The notes: generated by a model from the letters alone, not told the origin. Shown: positions 19,445-27,427, counted from the first letter of the stretch. The stretch: DNA of 64,000 nucleotides from Sphingomonas sp. LC-1 (GCF_025371035.1 NZ_JANZXB010000003.1:62001-126000); one strand, 5' to 3'. A program made the numbers and translations.

Positions 19445-19966
19445 ATGTCGAGCCTGCCCCTGATGCTTGCCGCCATCGCGTCTGTCGCAGCCGGTGACGC
19501 CGATGCGCCCGTCGCCCCGCAGCTGACGCCGGTATTTACCCTGCGCGTCGAGATCGCCGCTCCGGTCGAGCAGGGCGAGATCGATGGCGGGCGGCGCCGG
19601 TTTATCCCTATCACGGGCGGCACCGTTAGCGGTGCGCGGATCAGCGGCACCGTCCTGCCCGGCGGCGGCGACTGGCAGACCATCTATCCCGGCGGGTTCA
19701 CGCGGGTGGAGGCACGCTATTTCCTGAAGGCTGCGGACGGCACCGTCATCGGTATCCACAATCCCGGCATCCGGGTCGCCAGCCAGGCGGTGACCGATCG
19801 CATCGCGCGGGGCGAGCGCGTCGATCCCGAGGCTTATTACTTCCGTACCGCTCCGGTTTTCGATCCGCCGCCGGGCAAATACCAATGGTTGCGGGAAAAG
19901 ACCTTCGTCGGCCGCGGCATCCGCATGCCCGACCATGTCCTCATCGAAATCTTCGCCGTCGAATGA
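19445..19966 (+). CDS. DUF3237 family protein (second copy)
   Basis: A 173-residue DUF3237 protein with a signal-like N-terminus (about residues 1-22). Domain landmarks match the copy at 10079: PITGG, SGTVLPGGGDWQ, RVEARYFLKAADGT and PVFDPPPGKYQWL. It is 12 bases after vdh and 31 bases before ferB, so it is inside the ferulate operon. No enzymatic role is established for the family. Placement of both copies with hydroxycinnamate genes hints at an auxiliary role in handling phenolic intermediates, which is inference only. Confidence 0.82.
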   Translation: MSSLPLMLAAIASVAAGDADAPVAPQLTPVFTLRVEIAAPVEQGEIDGGRRRFIPITGGTVSGARISGTVLPGGGDWQTIYPGGFTRVEARYFLKAADGTVIGIHNPGIRVASQAVTDRIARGERVDPEAYYFRTAPVFDPPPGKYQWLREKTFVGRGIRMPDHVLIEIFAVE

Positions 19967-19997
19967 CATTGGCGACGCACAGAAAGGTTCAGCAGCA

Positions 19998-20834
19998 ATG
20001 ACCGAAACAAGCAGCAATGGCGTCGTCGCCTATGACGTCGAGGATCGCATCGCCTGGGTGCGGTTCAATCGCCCGGACAAGCGCAATGCCATGAGTCCCA
20101 CGCTCAATCGCGACATGATGGAGGTGCTCGACGCGCTCGAGTTCCGCGACGACGTCGGCGTGCTGGTGCTGTCGGGCGAGGGCGTTGCCTGGACCGCAGG
20201 CATGGACCTGAAGGAGTATTTCCGCGAGACCGAGGCGCAGGGCCTTGCCGGCACGCGCAAGGCGCAGCGCGAGAGCTATGGCTGGTGGCGGCGGCTGCGC
20301 TGGTATCAGAAGCCGACGATCGCGATGGTCAACGGCTGGTGCTTCGGCGGCGGCTATGGCCCGCTGTTCGCCTGCGACCTAGCCTTTGCGGCGGAAGAGG
20401 CGAAGTTCGGCCTCAGCGAGATCAATTGGGGCATCCTGCCCGGCGGCGGCGCGACCAAGGTGGCGCAGGAACTGATGCCGTTCCGCAAGGCGATGTACCA
20501 CGCGATGATGGGCGAGAATATTGACGGTCGCACCGCCGCCGAATGGGGTCTGGTCAACGAAGCGCTGCCGCTCGATCGGTTGAAGGATCGGGTGACCGAG
20601 GTGGCCAAGGTCCTGCTCGCCAAGAACCCGGTGGCGCTGAAGGCGACGAAGGACGCGATGAAGCGCGTCGGCGTGATGAGCTACGACGATGCCGAGGACT
20701 ATCTGGTCCGTGCGCAGGAAGCCGCCAATTCCTACGACAATGACGGTCGCAAGGAGGGCATCCGCCAGTTCATCGATGAGAAGAGCTACAAGCCGGGGCT
20801 CGGCGCCTATGACAAGGACCGCGCGAAGGCCTGA
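19998..20834 (+). CDS. ferB: Feruloyl-CoA hydratase/lyase (enoyl-CoA hydratase family)
   Basis: Crotonase-fold enzyme (278 aa) that hydrates feruloyl-CoA and cleaves it to vanillin and acetyl-CoA. The segment GLSEINWGILPGG holds the catalytic glutamate E141, matching E143 of Pseudomonas HCHL, and NGWCFGGGY is the oxyanion region. The C-terminal DEKSYKPGLGAYDKDRA also matches HCHL-type proteins. As I recall it, Pseudomonas HCHL has serine just after the GGGF stretch; here it is glycine (GGGYG). The open frame extends to 19935, but that part overlaps DUF3237. The gene is followed by three hairpins and ferA. Confidence 0.93.
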   Translation: MTETSSNGVVAYDVEDRIAWVRFNRPDKRNAMSPTLNRDMMEVLDALEFRDDVGVLVLSGEGVAWTAGMDLKEYFRETEAQGLAGTRKAQRESYGWWRRLRWYQKPTIAMVNGWCFGGGYGPLFACDLAFAAEEAKFGLSEINWGILPGGGATKVAQELMPFRKAMYHAMMGENIDGRTAAEWGLVNEALPLDRLKDRVTEVAKVLLAKNPVALKATKDAMKRVGVMSYDDAEDYLVRAQEAANSYDNDGRKEGIRQFIDEKSYKPGLGAYDKDRAKA

Positions 20835-20844
20835 CGCCACAAAC

Positions 20845-20939
20845 CCCCTCCTCTTCGGGGGAGGGGAAGGGGGTGGGGGAGTCTCATGGAGACTGTCGCC
20901 CGCGTCCGCACCCCGACCCCTCCCCCTGGCGGGGAGGGG
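20845..20939. repeat. Three consecutive hairpins between ferB and ferA
   Basis: The 120-base gap holds CCCCTCC/GGAGGGG (20845-20866), AGTCTC-ATG-GAGACT (20880-20894, perfect) and CCCCTCCCC-CTGGC-GGGGAGGGG (20917-20939, perfect 9-base stem). The last ends two bases before the ferA ribosome-binding site (AGGAGG, 20943-20948). They could tune ferA translation or mRNA ends, or be an inserted REP-like repeat. Confidence 0.6.
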
Positions 20940-20954
20940 CGTAGGAGGAACTCG

Positions 20955-23054
20955 ATGCCCGATCTTTCCCGCCTGCTCACCCCCCGTTCGGTTGCGATCG
21001 TCGGCGCTTCGCCGACGCCCGGCGCGCTTGGCAATGCCGTGGTGCGCAACCTGGACCGCCACGGCTATGCCGGGGCCATCCACCTCATCAATCCCAAGCG
21101 CGACACGATCGACGGGCGGCCGTGCCTGAAGACCATTGCCGACTTGCCCGAGGGCGTCGATGCGGCGGTACTCGCCATCCCCGGACCGGCGGTGCTGGAA
21201 GCGGTGCAGGCGCTCGCAGCGCGTGGCGTGGGTGCGGCGATCATCTTTTCCGCCGGGTTCGCGGAAGGGGGCGAGGAGGGGCTGGCCGCGCAGGCGGAGG
21301 TTGCGCGCATCGCCGCTGAGCATGGCATGATCGTCGAGGGGCCGAACTGCCTCGGGATGGTGAACCACGCCGCCTGCGTGCCGTTGACCTTCGTCGAGAC
21401 GCCGGTGATCGACCTGACCGGCAAGCCCGCGGTCGGCATCGTCAGCCAGTCTGGGGCGATGGCGGTGGTGCTGGCGACGACGCTGGACGCCAAGGGGCTG
21501 GGCATCACCTTGTCGGTCTCGACCGGCAACGAGGCGGCGTCGGGCGTCGAGGACTATGTCGAGCATCTGATCGACGATCCCGCAACGCCCGTCATCGCCA
21601 TGATCGTCGAGCAGTTCCGCCAGCCCGCCCGTTTCCTGGTGCTGGCCGAGCGAGCGGCGGCCATGGGCAAGCGGATCGTGCTGCTCCACCCCGGCACGTC
21701 CAACGCCGCGCGGGAGAGCGCTGCGACCCACACCGGCGCGATGGCCGGCGACTGGCAGGTGATGCGCACCAAGGTCGAGCGCGCCGGCGTGGTGCTGGTC
21801 GACAGTCTGGAGGCGCTAGGCGACGTCGTCGAAATGGCGGTGCGGGCGCAGCCGGTGCGGGCGGGTGGCACCGCCGTGCTGACCGAAAGCGGCGCGTTCA
21901 AGGCGCTGGTGCTCGATCTCGCCGAACGCATCGGGCTCGACCTGCCCGCGATCGACGGCGCGGCGGCGGCTGCCATGCGCGCGGCGATCCCTGATTTCAT
22001 CCCGGTGTCCAACCCGATGGACCTGACGGCGCAGGCGCTGGTCGACCCCGATCTGTATCGCCGCACGATGGTTCCGTTGCTGGAGGACGAACGCTACGCC
22101 GCGCTGGTCCTGGGGATCATCCAGACCGATCGGGCGACCGCCGCGCGCAAATTCCCGGCGATCATCGATGCGGTCGTGGCGTTGAAGCCGCAGAAGCCGG
22201 TGATCTTCGCGGGCATCGACGATGGGGCGGACGTGCCCGCCGAGTATATCGCGGGGCTGCGTGCGCTCGGCGTGCCCTATTTCCCGACCGCGGACCGGGC
22301 GTTCCGTGCGCTACGGCATCTGACGCGGGCGGCGGCGCGCGACGGCACGCGGGCCGAGGTGGCGCCGATCGCGCTCGACCTGCCAGGCGGTGTCATTCCC
22401 GAATATCGCGCCAAGCAGGCGCTGGCGCCGATCGGCATCCCGTTCCCGGCGGGCGGCTTCGCCGCAACCGTCGCCGAGGCACAGGCGATCGCTGATCGTA
22501 TCGGCTATCCCGTCGCACTCAAGGCGCAGGCCGCAGCGCTCAGCCACAAGAGCGATGCCGGCGGCGTCTTGCTCAACATCGGCGATTCCGAGGCGCTGGC
22601 TGAGGCATGGCAGCGGCTCCACGCCAATGTCGCCGCCTATGACCAGGGCATCCGGCTGGACGGCGCACAGGTCGAGGCAATGGGCCGCCGCGGCATCGAA
22701 GTGATCGTCGGCGCGCGTAACGATCCCGACTGGGGGCCGGTGATCCTGATCGGCTTCGGGGGCGTGACCGCGGAACTGTTCCACGACGTCCGCCTGCTTC
22801 CCGTCGACCTGACCCGCGAGGCGATCGTCGCCGAATGGCGGGCACTGCAGCAGGGGGCGCTGTTCGATGGCTATCGCGGCAGTCCCGCGCTGGACGTCGA
22901 GGCGCTGGCCGATCTGGTCGCGACGTTGGGGCGCGTAATGACCGGGACGCCCGCGATCCGTGAGATCGACCTCAACCCCGTCATCGTCCATTCGCGGGGG
23001 CAGGGGGTGGTCGCGCTCGACGCGCTGATCCTGACCGATACGCTATACGATTAG
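20955..23054 (+). CDS. ferA: Feruloyl-CoA synthetase, ADP-forming type
   Basis: A 699-residue ADP-forming acyl-CoA synthetase. In order: CoA-binding domain (SVAIVGASPTPG from residue 11), succinyl-CoA-ligase-like domain (GIVSQSGAM, about 158-166; phosphorylatable-type H259 in THTGAMAG) and a C-terminal ATP-grasp domain (about 470-699; DLNPVIVH near the end). SYK-6 FerA is a 708-residue member of this superfamily, unrelated to the AMP-forming Fcs of pseudomonads, and is encoded directly after ferB, as here. ATG 20955 has AGGAGG upstream. Its stop overlaps the end of the convergent MarR gene by four bases. Confidence 0.9.
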   Translation: MPDLSRLLTPRSVAIVGASPTPGALGNAVVRNLDRHGYAGAIHLINPKRDTIDGRPCLKTIADLPEGVDAAVLAIPGPAVLEAVQALAARGVGAAIIFSAGFAEGGEEGLAAQAEVARIAAEHGMIVEGPNCLGMVNHAACVPLTFVETPVIDLTGKPAVGIVSQSGAMAVVLATTLDAKGLGITLSVSTGNEAASGVEDYVEHLIDDPATPVIAMIVEQFRQPARFLVLAERAAAMGKRIVLLHPGTSNAARESAATHTGAMAGDWQVMRTKVERAGVVLVDSLEALGDVVEMAVRAQPVRAGGTAVLTESGAFKALVLDLAERIGLDLPAIDGAAAAAMRAAIPDFIPVSNPMDLTAQALVDPDLYRRTMVPLLEDERYAALVLGIIQTDRATAARKFPAIIDAVVALKPQKPVIFAGIDDGADVPAEYIAGLRALGVPYFPTADRAFRALRHLTRAAARDGTRAEVAPIALDLPGGVIPEYRAKQALAPIGIPFPAGGFAATVAEAQAIADRIGYPVALKAQAAALSHKSDAGGVLLNIGDSEALAEAWQRLHANVAAYDQGIRLDGAQVEAMGRRGIEVIVGARNDPDWGPVILIGFGGVTAELFHDVRLLPVDLTREAIVAEWRALQQGALFDGYRGSPALDVEALADLVATLGRVMTGTPAIREIDLNPVIVHSRGQGVVALDALILTDTLYD

Positions 23055-23503
23055 TCGGTCGTCGCCCCCAACTGCTCGATCCGCTCCAGCAGGTCGAGCA
23101 GCAGCGCCCTTTCCACCTTGGTGAAACCGGCGAGCAGCCGGTCCTCATGGGCGTCGATCCGACGGATACAGTCGGCAAGCATGGCCGATCCCGCCGGCGA
23201 CAGTGCCAGCGTGAAGGCGCGGCGGTCGGCGGGATCGGTTTCGCGCAGGATCAGGCCGCTTTCGATCAGCTCGTTGATCAGCGGCACCATATTGGCGCGC
23301 TTGATGCCGAGCAGGCGGCCGACCGTCCCCTGGTTGATCCCCGGATTGTCCGAGACGACCGCCATAATGCCAAGTGGGATCTGGCGGATGCCTGTGCCGT
23401 CCAGCGCGTTGGCGAAATCGGTGGCAAAGACGGCGGAAGCGCGGCGCAGGCGATATCCGACCAGCCGGCCGAGTGTTCGGGTCTGGGAAACGGGTTCGAT
23501 CAT
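23051..23503 (-). CDS. MarR-family transcriptional repressor (FerR-like)
   Basis: A 150-residue winged-helix regulator of the MarR type: dimerisation helices at both ends, the recognition region NQGTVGRLLGIKRANMVPLINELIESGLI (about 67-95) and the wing DPADRRAF. It is convergent with ferA; stop codons overlap. In SYK-6, ferBA is controlled by the MarR repressor FerR, which responds to feruloyl- and p-coumaroyl-CoA, so a similar function is likely. ATG 23503 gives the usual MarR length; a TTG at 23581 would add 26 residues but lies inside an IS5-type transposase remnant. Confidence 0.85.
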   Translation of the reverse strand: MIEPVSQTRTLGRLVGYRLRRASAVFATDFANALDGTGIRQIPLGIMAVVSDNPGINQGTVGRLLGIKRANMVPLINELIESGLILRETDPADRRAFTLALSPAGSAMLADCIRRIDAHEDRLLAGFTKVERALLLDLLERIEQLGATTD

Positions 23504-23570
23504 GTCCGATGCAAAGCCATGTTCCCCGCGCCGCGTCAAATCCAGGGTCAGGTCCCGCAACGAGCCGATT

Positions 23571-23746
23571 CGGTACGACAAACGCCGCTATCGGCGTCGC
23601 AGCCGCATCGAGATCATGTTCGGCCGCCTCCAAGATTGGCGCTGGGTCGTCACCCGATACGACCGCTGTTCCACGGCCTTCTTCTCCGCCATCGCCCTCG
23701 CTGCCACTGTCATCTTCTGGCTATGATCAATGAGGCCTGAGCCTAA
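23571..23746 (+). mobile_element. IS5-type transposase 3' remnant
   Basis: From 23571 a rightward frame encodes about 51 residues with the C-terminal tail of IS5-group transposases: YRRRSRIEIMFGRLQDWRW, then TRYDRC, then FFSAIALAATVIFW, ending in TGA at 23724. This is the YREK block around the third catalytic acid (E in RIEIMFG); the K is Q here. Nothing upstream continues the transposase, because that DNA is the MarR gene on the other strand. The following TGAGGCCTGAGCCTAA may be the old terminal repeat. Confidence 0.75.
23582..23597. repeat. Perfect hairpin inside the IS remnant
   Basis: ACGCCG-CTAT-CGGCGT, a 6+4+6 inverted repeat 79 bases upstream of the MarR start codon. It is within transposase-derived sequence but now sits in the MarR promoter region. 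Confidence 0.4.
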
Positions 23747-23754
23747 GGCTCAGG
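23736..23754 (-). terminator. Hairpin downstream of the diguanylate cyclase gene
   Basis: CCTGAGCC-TAA-GGCTCAGG, a perfect 8-base stem ten bases beyond the stop of the leftward GGDEF gene. It is a candidate terminator for that gene and overlaps the end of the IS5-type remnant. No T-run follows. Confidence 0.45.
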
Positions 23755-23763
23755 TGGGCCGAT

Positions 23764-24972
23764 TCAAGCTGCTACGCTCAGCCTGTCCCGGCCGTCCTGC
23801 TTGGATTTGTAGAGTGCCGCATCAGCCAAGCCGATCAACTCGTCCATACTGTGCCTACCTGCTTCAGAGACCGCTATGCCAATCGATACTGTCACTCGCC
23901 CGCTCCCCCCGGCTGCAGGGTGCCCAATACAGGCTTCGCGAATGTGTCGACGTATTGCGTCACCCAGGGTCATGGCCTGCTCATGGTCCCAACCCATCAA
24001 CAGAATCAAAAATTCTTCGCCGCCAAAGCGAAAGGCGAAGTCATGTTGCCTCTCGCATGCTCTGATCGCTTCCAGGGCCGAAACTATTGCCCGTCCGACC
24101 GCCTTGATGCAGCGGTCTCCAGCCAAATGACCCTGCGTGTCATTGAATAATTTGAAATGGTCTATGTCGACCATCAATGCAGCAATTTGCCCCTCGAGTT
24201 GCTTTGATTCGAATTGGTCTCGTACTTGAGCGAGGTGATGGCGATTTGAAAGGCTAGTTAACAAGTCAGTTCGAGCGGTCCATTCAATATGCTTCAAAAG
24301 CATGGTGCTCTTCAGCCTTTCAAGGAATCCCTGTCGTTCCAATCGCTCTTGGATGTAAGATCCCATCAGAAGTAAGGACGATCCTGCCAGGTAAAACTGA
24401 CATACAAAGCTGTATGAGATCGAGTCCATTGCCGTAAGATATTTAACGCAGTATAAATGAAGCGCGACTATAATTAATAGGCCCGCTAAGGCCATTCGAA
24501 ATCGCACTCTTTGAACGAGTGTGTAGTAGGTAATGGTTACCATGCTTCCAAACTGGTAAAGCAAAGTATATTTAGAAGCGCTGAATAAAATCGTTGTGGT
24601 TGGCAGTGCGACTGCGAGACATGTGCCAGCCACGGCCATCGCATCGATTTGAAATGTACTGGATGTACGGGAAACGGCCCAAAGGATAAGAAGGCAAGCA
24701 GGCGTAAATATTAGAAGCCTTACTATCACAAGCCAATGGAACACATCAGGTAGTATCGTAAAATCCGCCAACAAAAATGCATTAAACATGACCATGCCGG
24801 CAGCCAATGAGACGGGTCCGACTCGTTTGCGATGGTCAACGCCCTCCGCATCAAACTGTGCCTCGAGGGCCGGCGAGAACCTCAGGCGATTCAGTTTTTG
24901 AATCTCTTTGTCGATCGCCAACGTATCGGAAAGGCTAGACAAAATAATTATCCAACAGTCTTTGACATGCAA
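23764..24972 (-). CDS. Membrane diguanylate cyclase (GGDEF domain)
   Basis: A 402-residue protein with about six predicted membrane helices (roughly residues 50-210) and a C-terminal GGDEF domain that makes cyclic di-GMP. The active-site motif is GGEEF (near residue 317), and a product-inhibition I-site RQHD stands the canonical five residues before it, so an active and feedback-inhibited enzyme is expected. Codon use and base composition are clearly more AT-rich than the neighbours. It lies between transposase remnants, which indicates acquisition by transfer. The start is ATG 24972 in AT-rich sequence. Confidence 0.9.
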   Translation of the reverse strand: MHVKDCWIIILSSLSDTLAIDKEIQKLNRLRFSPALEAQFDAEGVDHRKRVGPVSLAAGMVMFNAFLLADFTILPDVFHWLVIVRLLIFTPACLLILWAVSRTSSTFQIDAMAVAGTCLAVALPTTTILFSASKYTLLYQFGSMVTITYYTLVQRVRFRMALAGLLIIVALHLYCVKYLTAMDSISYSFVCQFYLAGSSLLLMGSYIQERLERQGFLERLKSTMLLKHIEWTARTDLLTSLSNRHHLAQVRDQFESKQLEGQIAALMVDIDHFKLFNDTQGHLAGDRCIKAVGRAIVSALEAIRACERQHDFAFRFGGEEFLILLMGWDHEQAMTLGDAIRRHIREACIGHPAAGGSGRVTVSIGIAVSEAGRHSMDELIGLADAALYKSKQDGRDRLSVAA

Positions 24973-25653
24973 ATTTAAAAATTTCCGCTACGCTAACTAA
25001 TAATCATTAAAAATGTGTTGTTTATTAATTCTGTACCTGAGCATGGCGATGAAGTGCGTTCATCCCACTAGAAAAATGCAACAATCAAAGCTGCGTGCGG
25101 CATTCTGGTGCTATCGGAGGCGTGAAGCATTTGCTGTCACCGTGCGAGTTTTGGTGCCCATGATTGGGCTGCGCGCCGATCTGATGAATTGCCATTCGTG
25201 GCACGCCGGATTGGGTCATTGGCGGTCTTGGGCACTTGGTCATTTGACGCGGTCGCAGCGAATGATCGCATTTGGGAGATTGTACTGAGGAAGTCGGGGT
25301 GCGGGCCGGAAGCGCGACAGGCGCTGTTCGGATGCACTCGATCCTCGGATATCTAACCCCTGAGTAAGCGGAGCAGCGCATGACCGGGCCTCGACATGGA
25401 CCGCCACGCCGTCCGAGACGAAGTCGATCGGGGCCTTGCAAAAAACAGCAAGCTCTGGAACGCCCCCTGGGGCACCGTGGCGGCGATCGGCAGCATGACG
25501 CGCATGAGATCCCCGAACGATCGCAGAGGAGCAGGATGTCGGTTTCCATGGTGGCCGACAATATGGATATGCGATCCCGACGACGTGACGACATGTCCGA
25601 CGGTCGGCGTCGGACCAACGGAACCAAGACGTGCGCCCGCCGCTATCCCGCGC
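24973..25653. other. 681-base stretch without a supported gene
   Basis: The left part (24973-25100) is the AT-richest DNA of the window and should hold the GGDEF promoter. The centre has no convincing gene. A possible IS3-type transposase tail lies at 25323-25382. The part 25390-25640 has interrupted coding-like stretches on the minus strand in two frames, possibly a decayed gene. The upstream extension of the UbiB frame from 25396 looks non-coding. Confidence 0.5.
25323..25382 (+). mobile_element. Possible IS3-family transposase C-terminal remnant
   Basis: The rightward frame at 25323 reads AVRMHSILGYLTPE, then a stop, then AEQRM. RxHSxLGYxTPE followed by a short acidic tail is the usual end of IS3-family OrfB transposases. 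There is a stop 20 codons upstream in the same frame and no further transposase motif, so this is at best a short relic. Confidence 0.35.
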
Positions 25654-27027
25654 ATGACCGATGACGACAGCAATCGCACCAAAGCCACCCATCGCGCCGT
25701 CCCCAGCGGACGCATCGCGCGGGCAGGGGCCTTTGGCCGCCTGGCAAGCGGGGTGGCGGGCGGGATGCTGGCCGAGGGCGCGCGCAGGCTGGCGAGCGGC
25801 GAGCGGCCGAAGTTGGGCGACCTGATCCTCACCCCCGGCAATGCCGCGCGGGTCGCCGACCGGCTCTCGCACCTGCGCGGCGCGGCGATGAAGCTGGGGC
25901 AGATGATCTCGATGGACGCGGGCGACCTGTTGCCGCCCGAACTTCAGACCATCCTCGCGCGGCTTCGCGACCAGGCCTATCGGATGCCGCCCGCACAGCT
26001 CGACAAGGTGCTGAAGGCGCAGTGGGGTGCCGACTGGCGACGCCGCTTCCGCCATTTCGAGGCTGCCCCCATGGCCGCCGCCTCGATCGGGCAGGTCCAC
26101 CGCGCGACCCTGCCCGATGGCCGGGTGCTGGCGATCAAGGTCCAGTATCCGGGGGTGCGCGACAGCATCGGGTCGGATGTCGACAATGTCGCGACACTGC
26201 TGCGCGTGTCGAACCTGATTCCGCCCTCGATCGACCTCAAGCCGCTGCTCGAAGAGGCCAAGCGGCAATTGGCCGAGGAGGCCGATTATCTGCGCGAGGC
26301 CGAGCGGATGCGTGCCTATGGCGAGCAACTGGCGGGCGATCCGCGCTATGTCGTGCCAAAGCCGGAGCCGTCGCTGACCACGCCGCTGGTACTGGCGATG
26401 GATTATATCCCCGGCCAGTCGATCGATACGCTGGTCGAGGTCCCCCAGGAAACCCGCGACACCGCGATGACCGCGCTGATCCAATTGGTCCTGCGCGAAC
26501 TGTTCGACTTCGGCATGATGCAGACCGATCCGAACTTCGCCAATTATCGTTGGCAGGCGGAAACCGGCTGCCTCGTGCTGCTCGACTTCGGCGCGGCGCG
26601 TGACGTGCCGCCTGAAACCGTCGCCTCCTATCGCCGGTTGATCGAGGCAGGCCTCGCGCATGACCGCGACCAGATTCGCGAGATTGCGGTGGAGACGGGC
26701 TTTCTGGGCGAGGCGGCGGTCGCGGCACATCGCCCGGCGGTCGACCGGATCATTGCGGCGATCGACGATACGATGGCAAGGCCTGGCCCGTTCGACTTCG
26801 GCGACCGCGCCTTCGTGCCCGTGGTGCGTGAGGAAACCCGCGCGATGATTGCCGACCGCGATACGTGGCACGTGCCGCATGTCGAGACGCTGTTCGTCCA
26901 GCGCAAGATCAGCGGCACCGCTTTGCTCTGCGCGCGATTGAAGGCGCGGGTCGATGTGCGCGGATTGGCGGCGGCGGCGATCGTATGGACTCCAGCGAAA
27001 CGGGCAGCCCCTTTGCCTTGCCCCTGA
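25654..27027 (+). CDS. ABC1/UbiB-family atypical kinase
   Basis: A 457-residue AarF/UbiB/ADCK-type protein. The family hallmarks are the KxGQ motif (K80-LGQ) and the alanine-rich nucleotide loop AAAS (141-144), followed by AIKVQYPG, the QTDPNFANY catalytic-loop region and LLDFGAA in place of DFG. Members support ubiquinone biosynthesis or lipid homeostasis; this soluble-looking form without C-terminal membrane helices resembles the general ABC1 group rather than classical UbiB. The C-terminal tail after about residue 445 runs into an autotransporter-like fragment in another frame and may be altered. Confidence 0.85.
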   Translation: MTDDDSNRTKATHRAVPSGRIARAGAFGRLASGVAGGMLAEGARRLASGERPKLGDLILTPGNAARVADRLSHLRGAAMKLGQMISMDAGDLLPPELQTILARLRDQAYRMPPAQLDKVLKAQWGADWRRRFRHFEAAPMAAASIGQVHRATLPDGRVLAIKVQYPGVRDSIGSDVDNVATLLRVSNLIPPSIDLKPLLEEAKRQLAEEADYLREAERMRAYGEQLAGDPRYVVPKPEPSLTTPLVLAMDYIPGQSIDTLVEVPQETRDTAMTALIQLVLRELFDFGMMQTDPNFANYRWQAETGCLVLLDFGAARDVPPETVASYRRLIEAGLAHDRDQIREIAVETGFLGEAAVAAHRPAVDRIIAAIDDTMARPGPFDFGDRAFVPVVREETRAMIADRDTWHVPHVETLFVQRKISGTALLCARLKARVDVRGLAAAAIVWTPAKRAAPLPCP

Positions 27028-27368
27028 CCCTGACCCTGACGCGCCAGTCGCTGACCGCCAGCTTCGTCGATGCGGGCGTATCGCTGGAGCGAAGCGGCCG
27101 GTCGAACGCGCCGCTGTGCCCCTTCGGCACGCTGGGGCTTCGCTATCAGCTTCAGGGCACGGGGACGCGCGCGACGGGCGGCTATGGCGGCGTCGCGCCC
27201 GACCTGCTCGCCCTGGGTGTCGCGCGCGCCCCGCTGGTCGGGACCGCGACGGCGGGCGTCTCCTATCGCTTCGCCAACGGGCTGGACCTCTATGCCTCGG
27301 GCAGCGCGCTGATCGGCAGCGGGGATCGACAGGGCACGGCCATGGCGGGCCTGCGCCTCAGTTTCTGA
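26985..27368 (+). pseudogene. Orphan autotransporter beta-barrel C-terminal fragment
   Basis: A 127-codon frame that overlaps the last 43 bases of the ABC1 gene. It reads like the last strands of an S8-type autotransporter barrel: SPFALPLTLTLTRQSLTASF, LGLRYQLQG, ATAGVSYRFANGLDLYASG and the C-terminal GLRLSF with terminal phenylalanine. There is no signal peptide or passenger, and the start has no ribosome-binding site. It is probably the 3' end of a lost autotransporter gene; a complete one lies at 42354. Confidence 0.55.
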
Positions 27369-27405
27369 GGATCAGAGGGCCGGGACGGTGATCCGCCTCG
27401 GCCCT

Positions 27406-27427
27406 ATGATGAACAAGAATTCATCAT
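27406..27427. promoter_or_regulatory. Inverted repeat upstream of TBDR
   Basis: ATGATGAA-CAAGAA-TTCATCAT, a perfect 8+6+8 repeat 92 bases before the TBDR start at 27519. It is AT-rich with no T-run, so an operator is more likely than a terminator. Confidence 0.4.

Noticed and set aside
23720-23734. GCTATGATCAATGAG as a fifth MarR operator site
   Set aside because: Only the left half matches. The half-site is simply the codons for the transposase end (Phe-Trp-Leu-stop) of the IS5-type remnant, and the right half matches 2 of 6 bases.
25013-25288. Possible 91-codon gene upstream of the ABC1 gene
   Set aside because: No ribosome-binding site, no recognisable domain, and a composition unlike a real protein.
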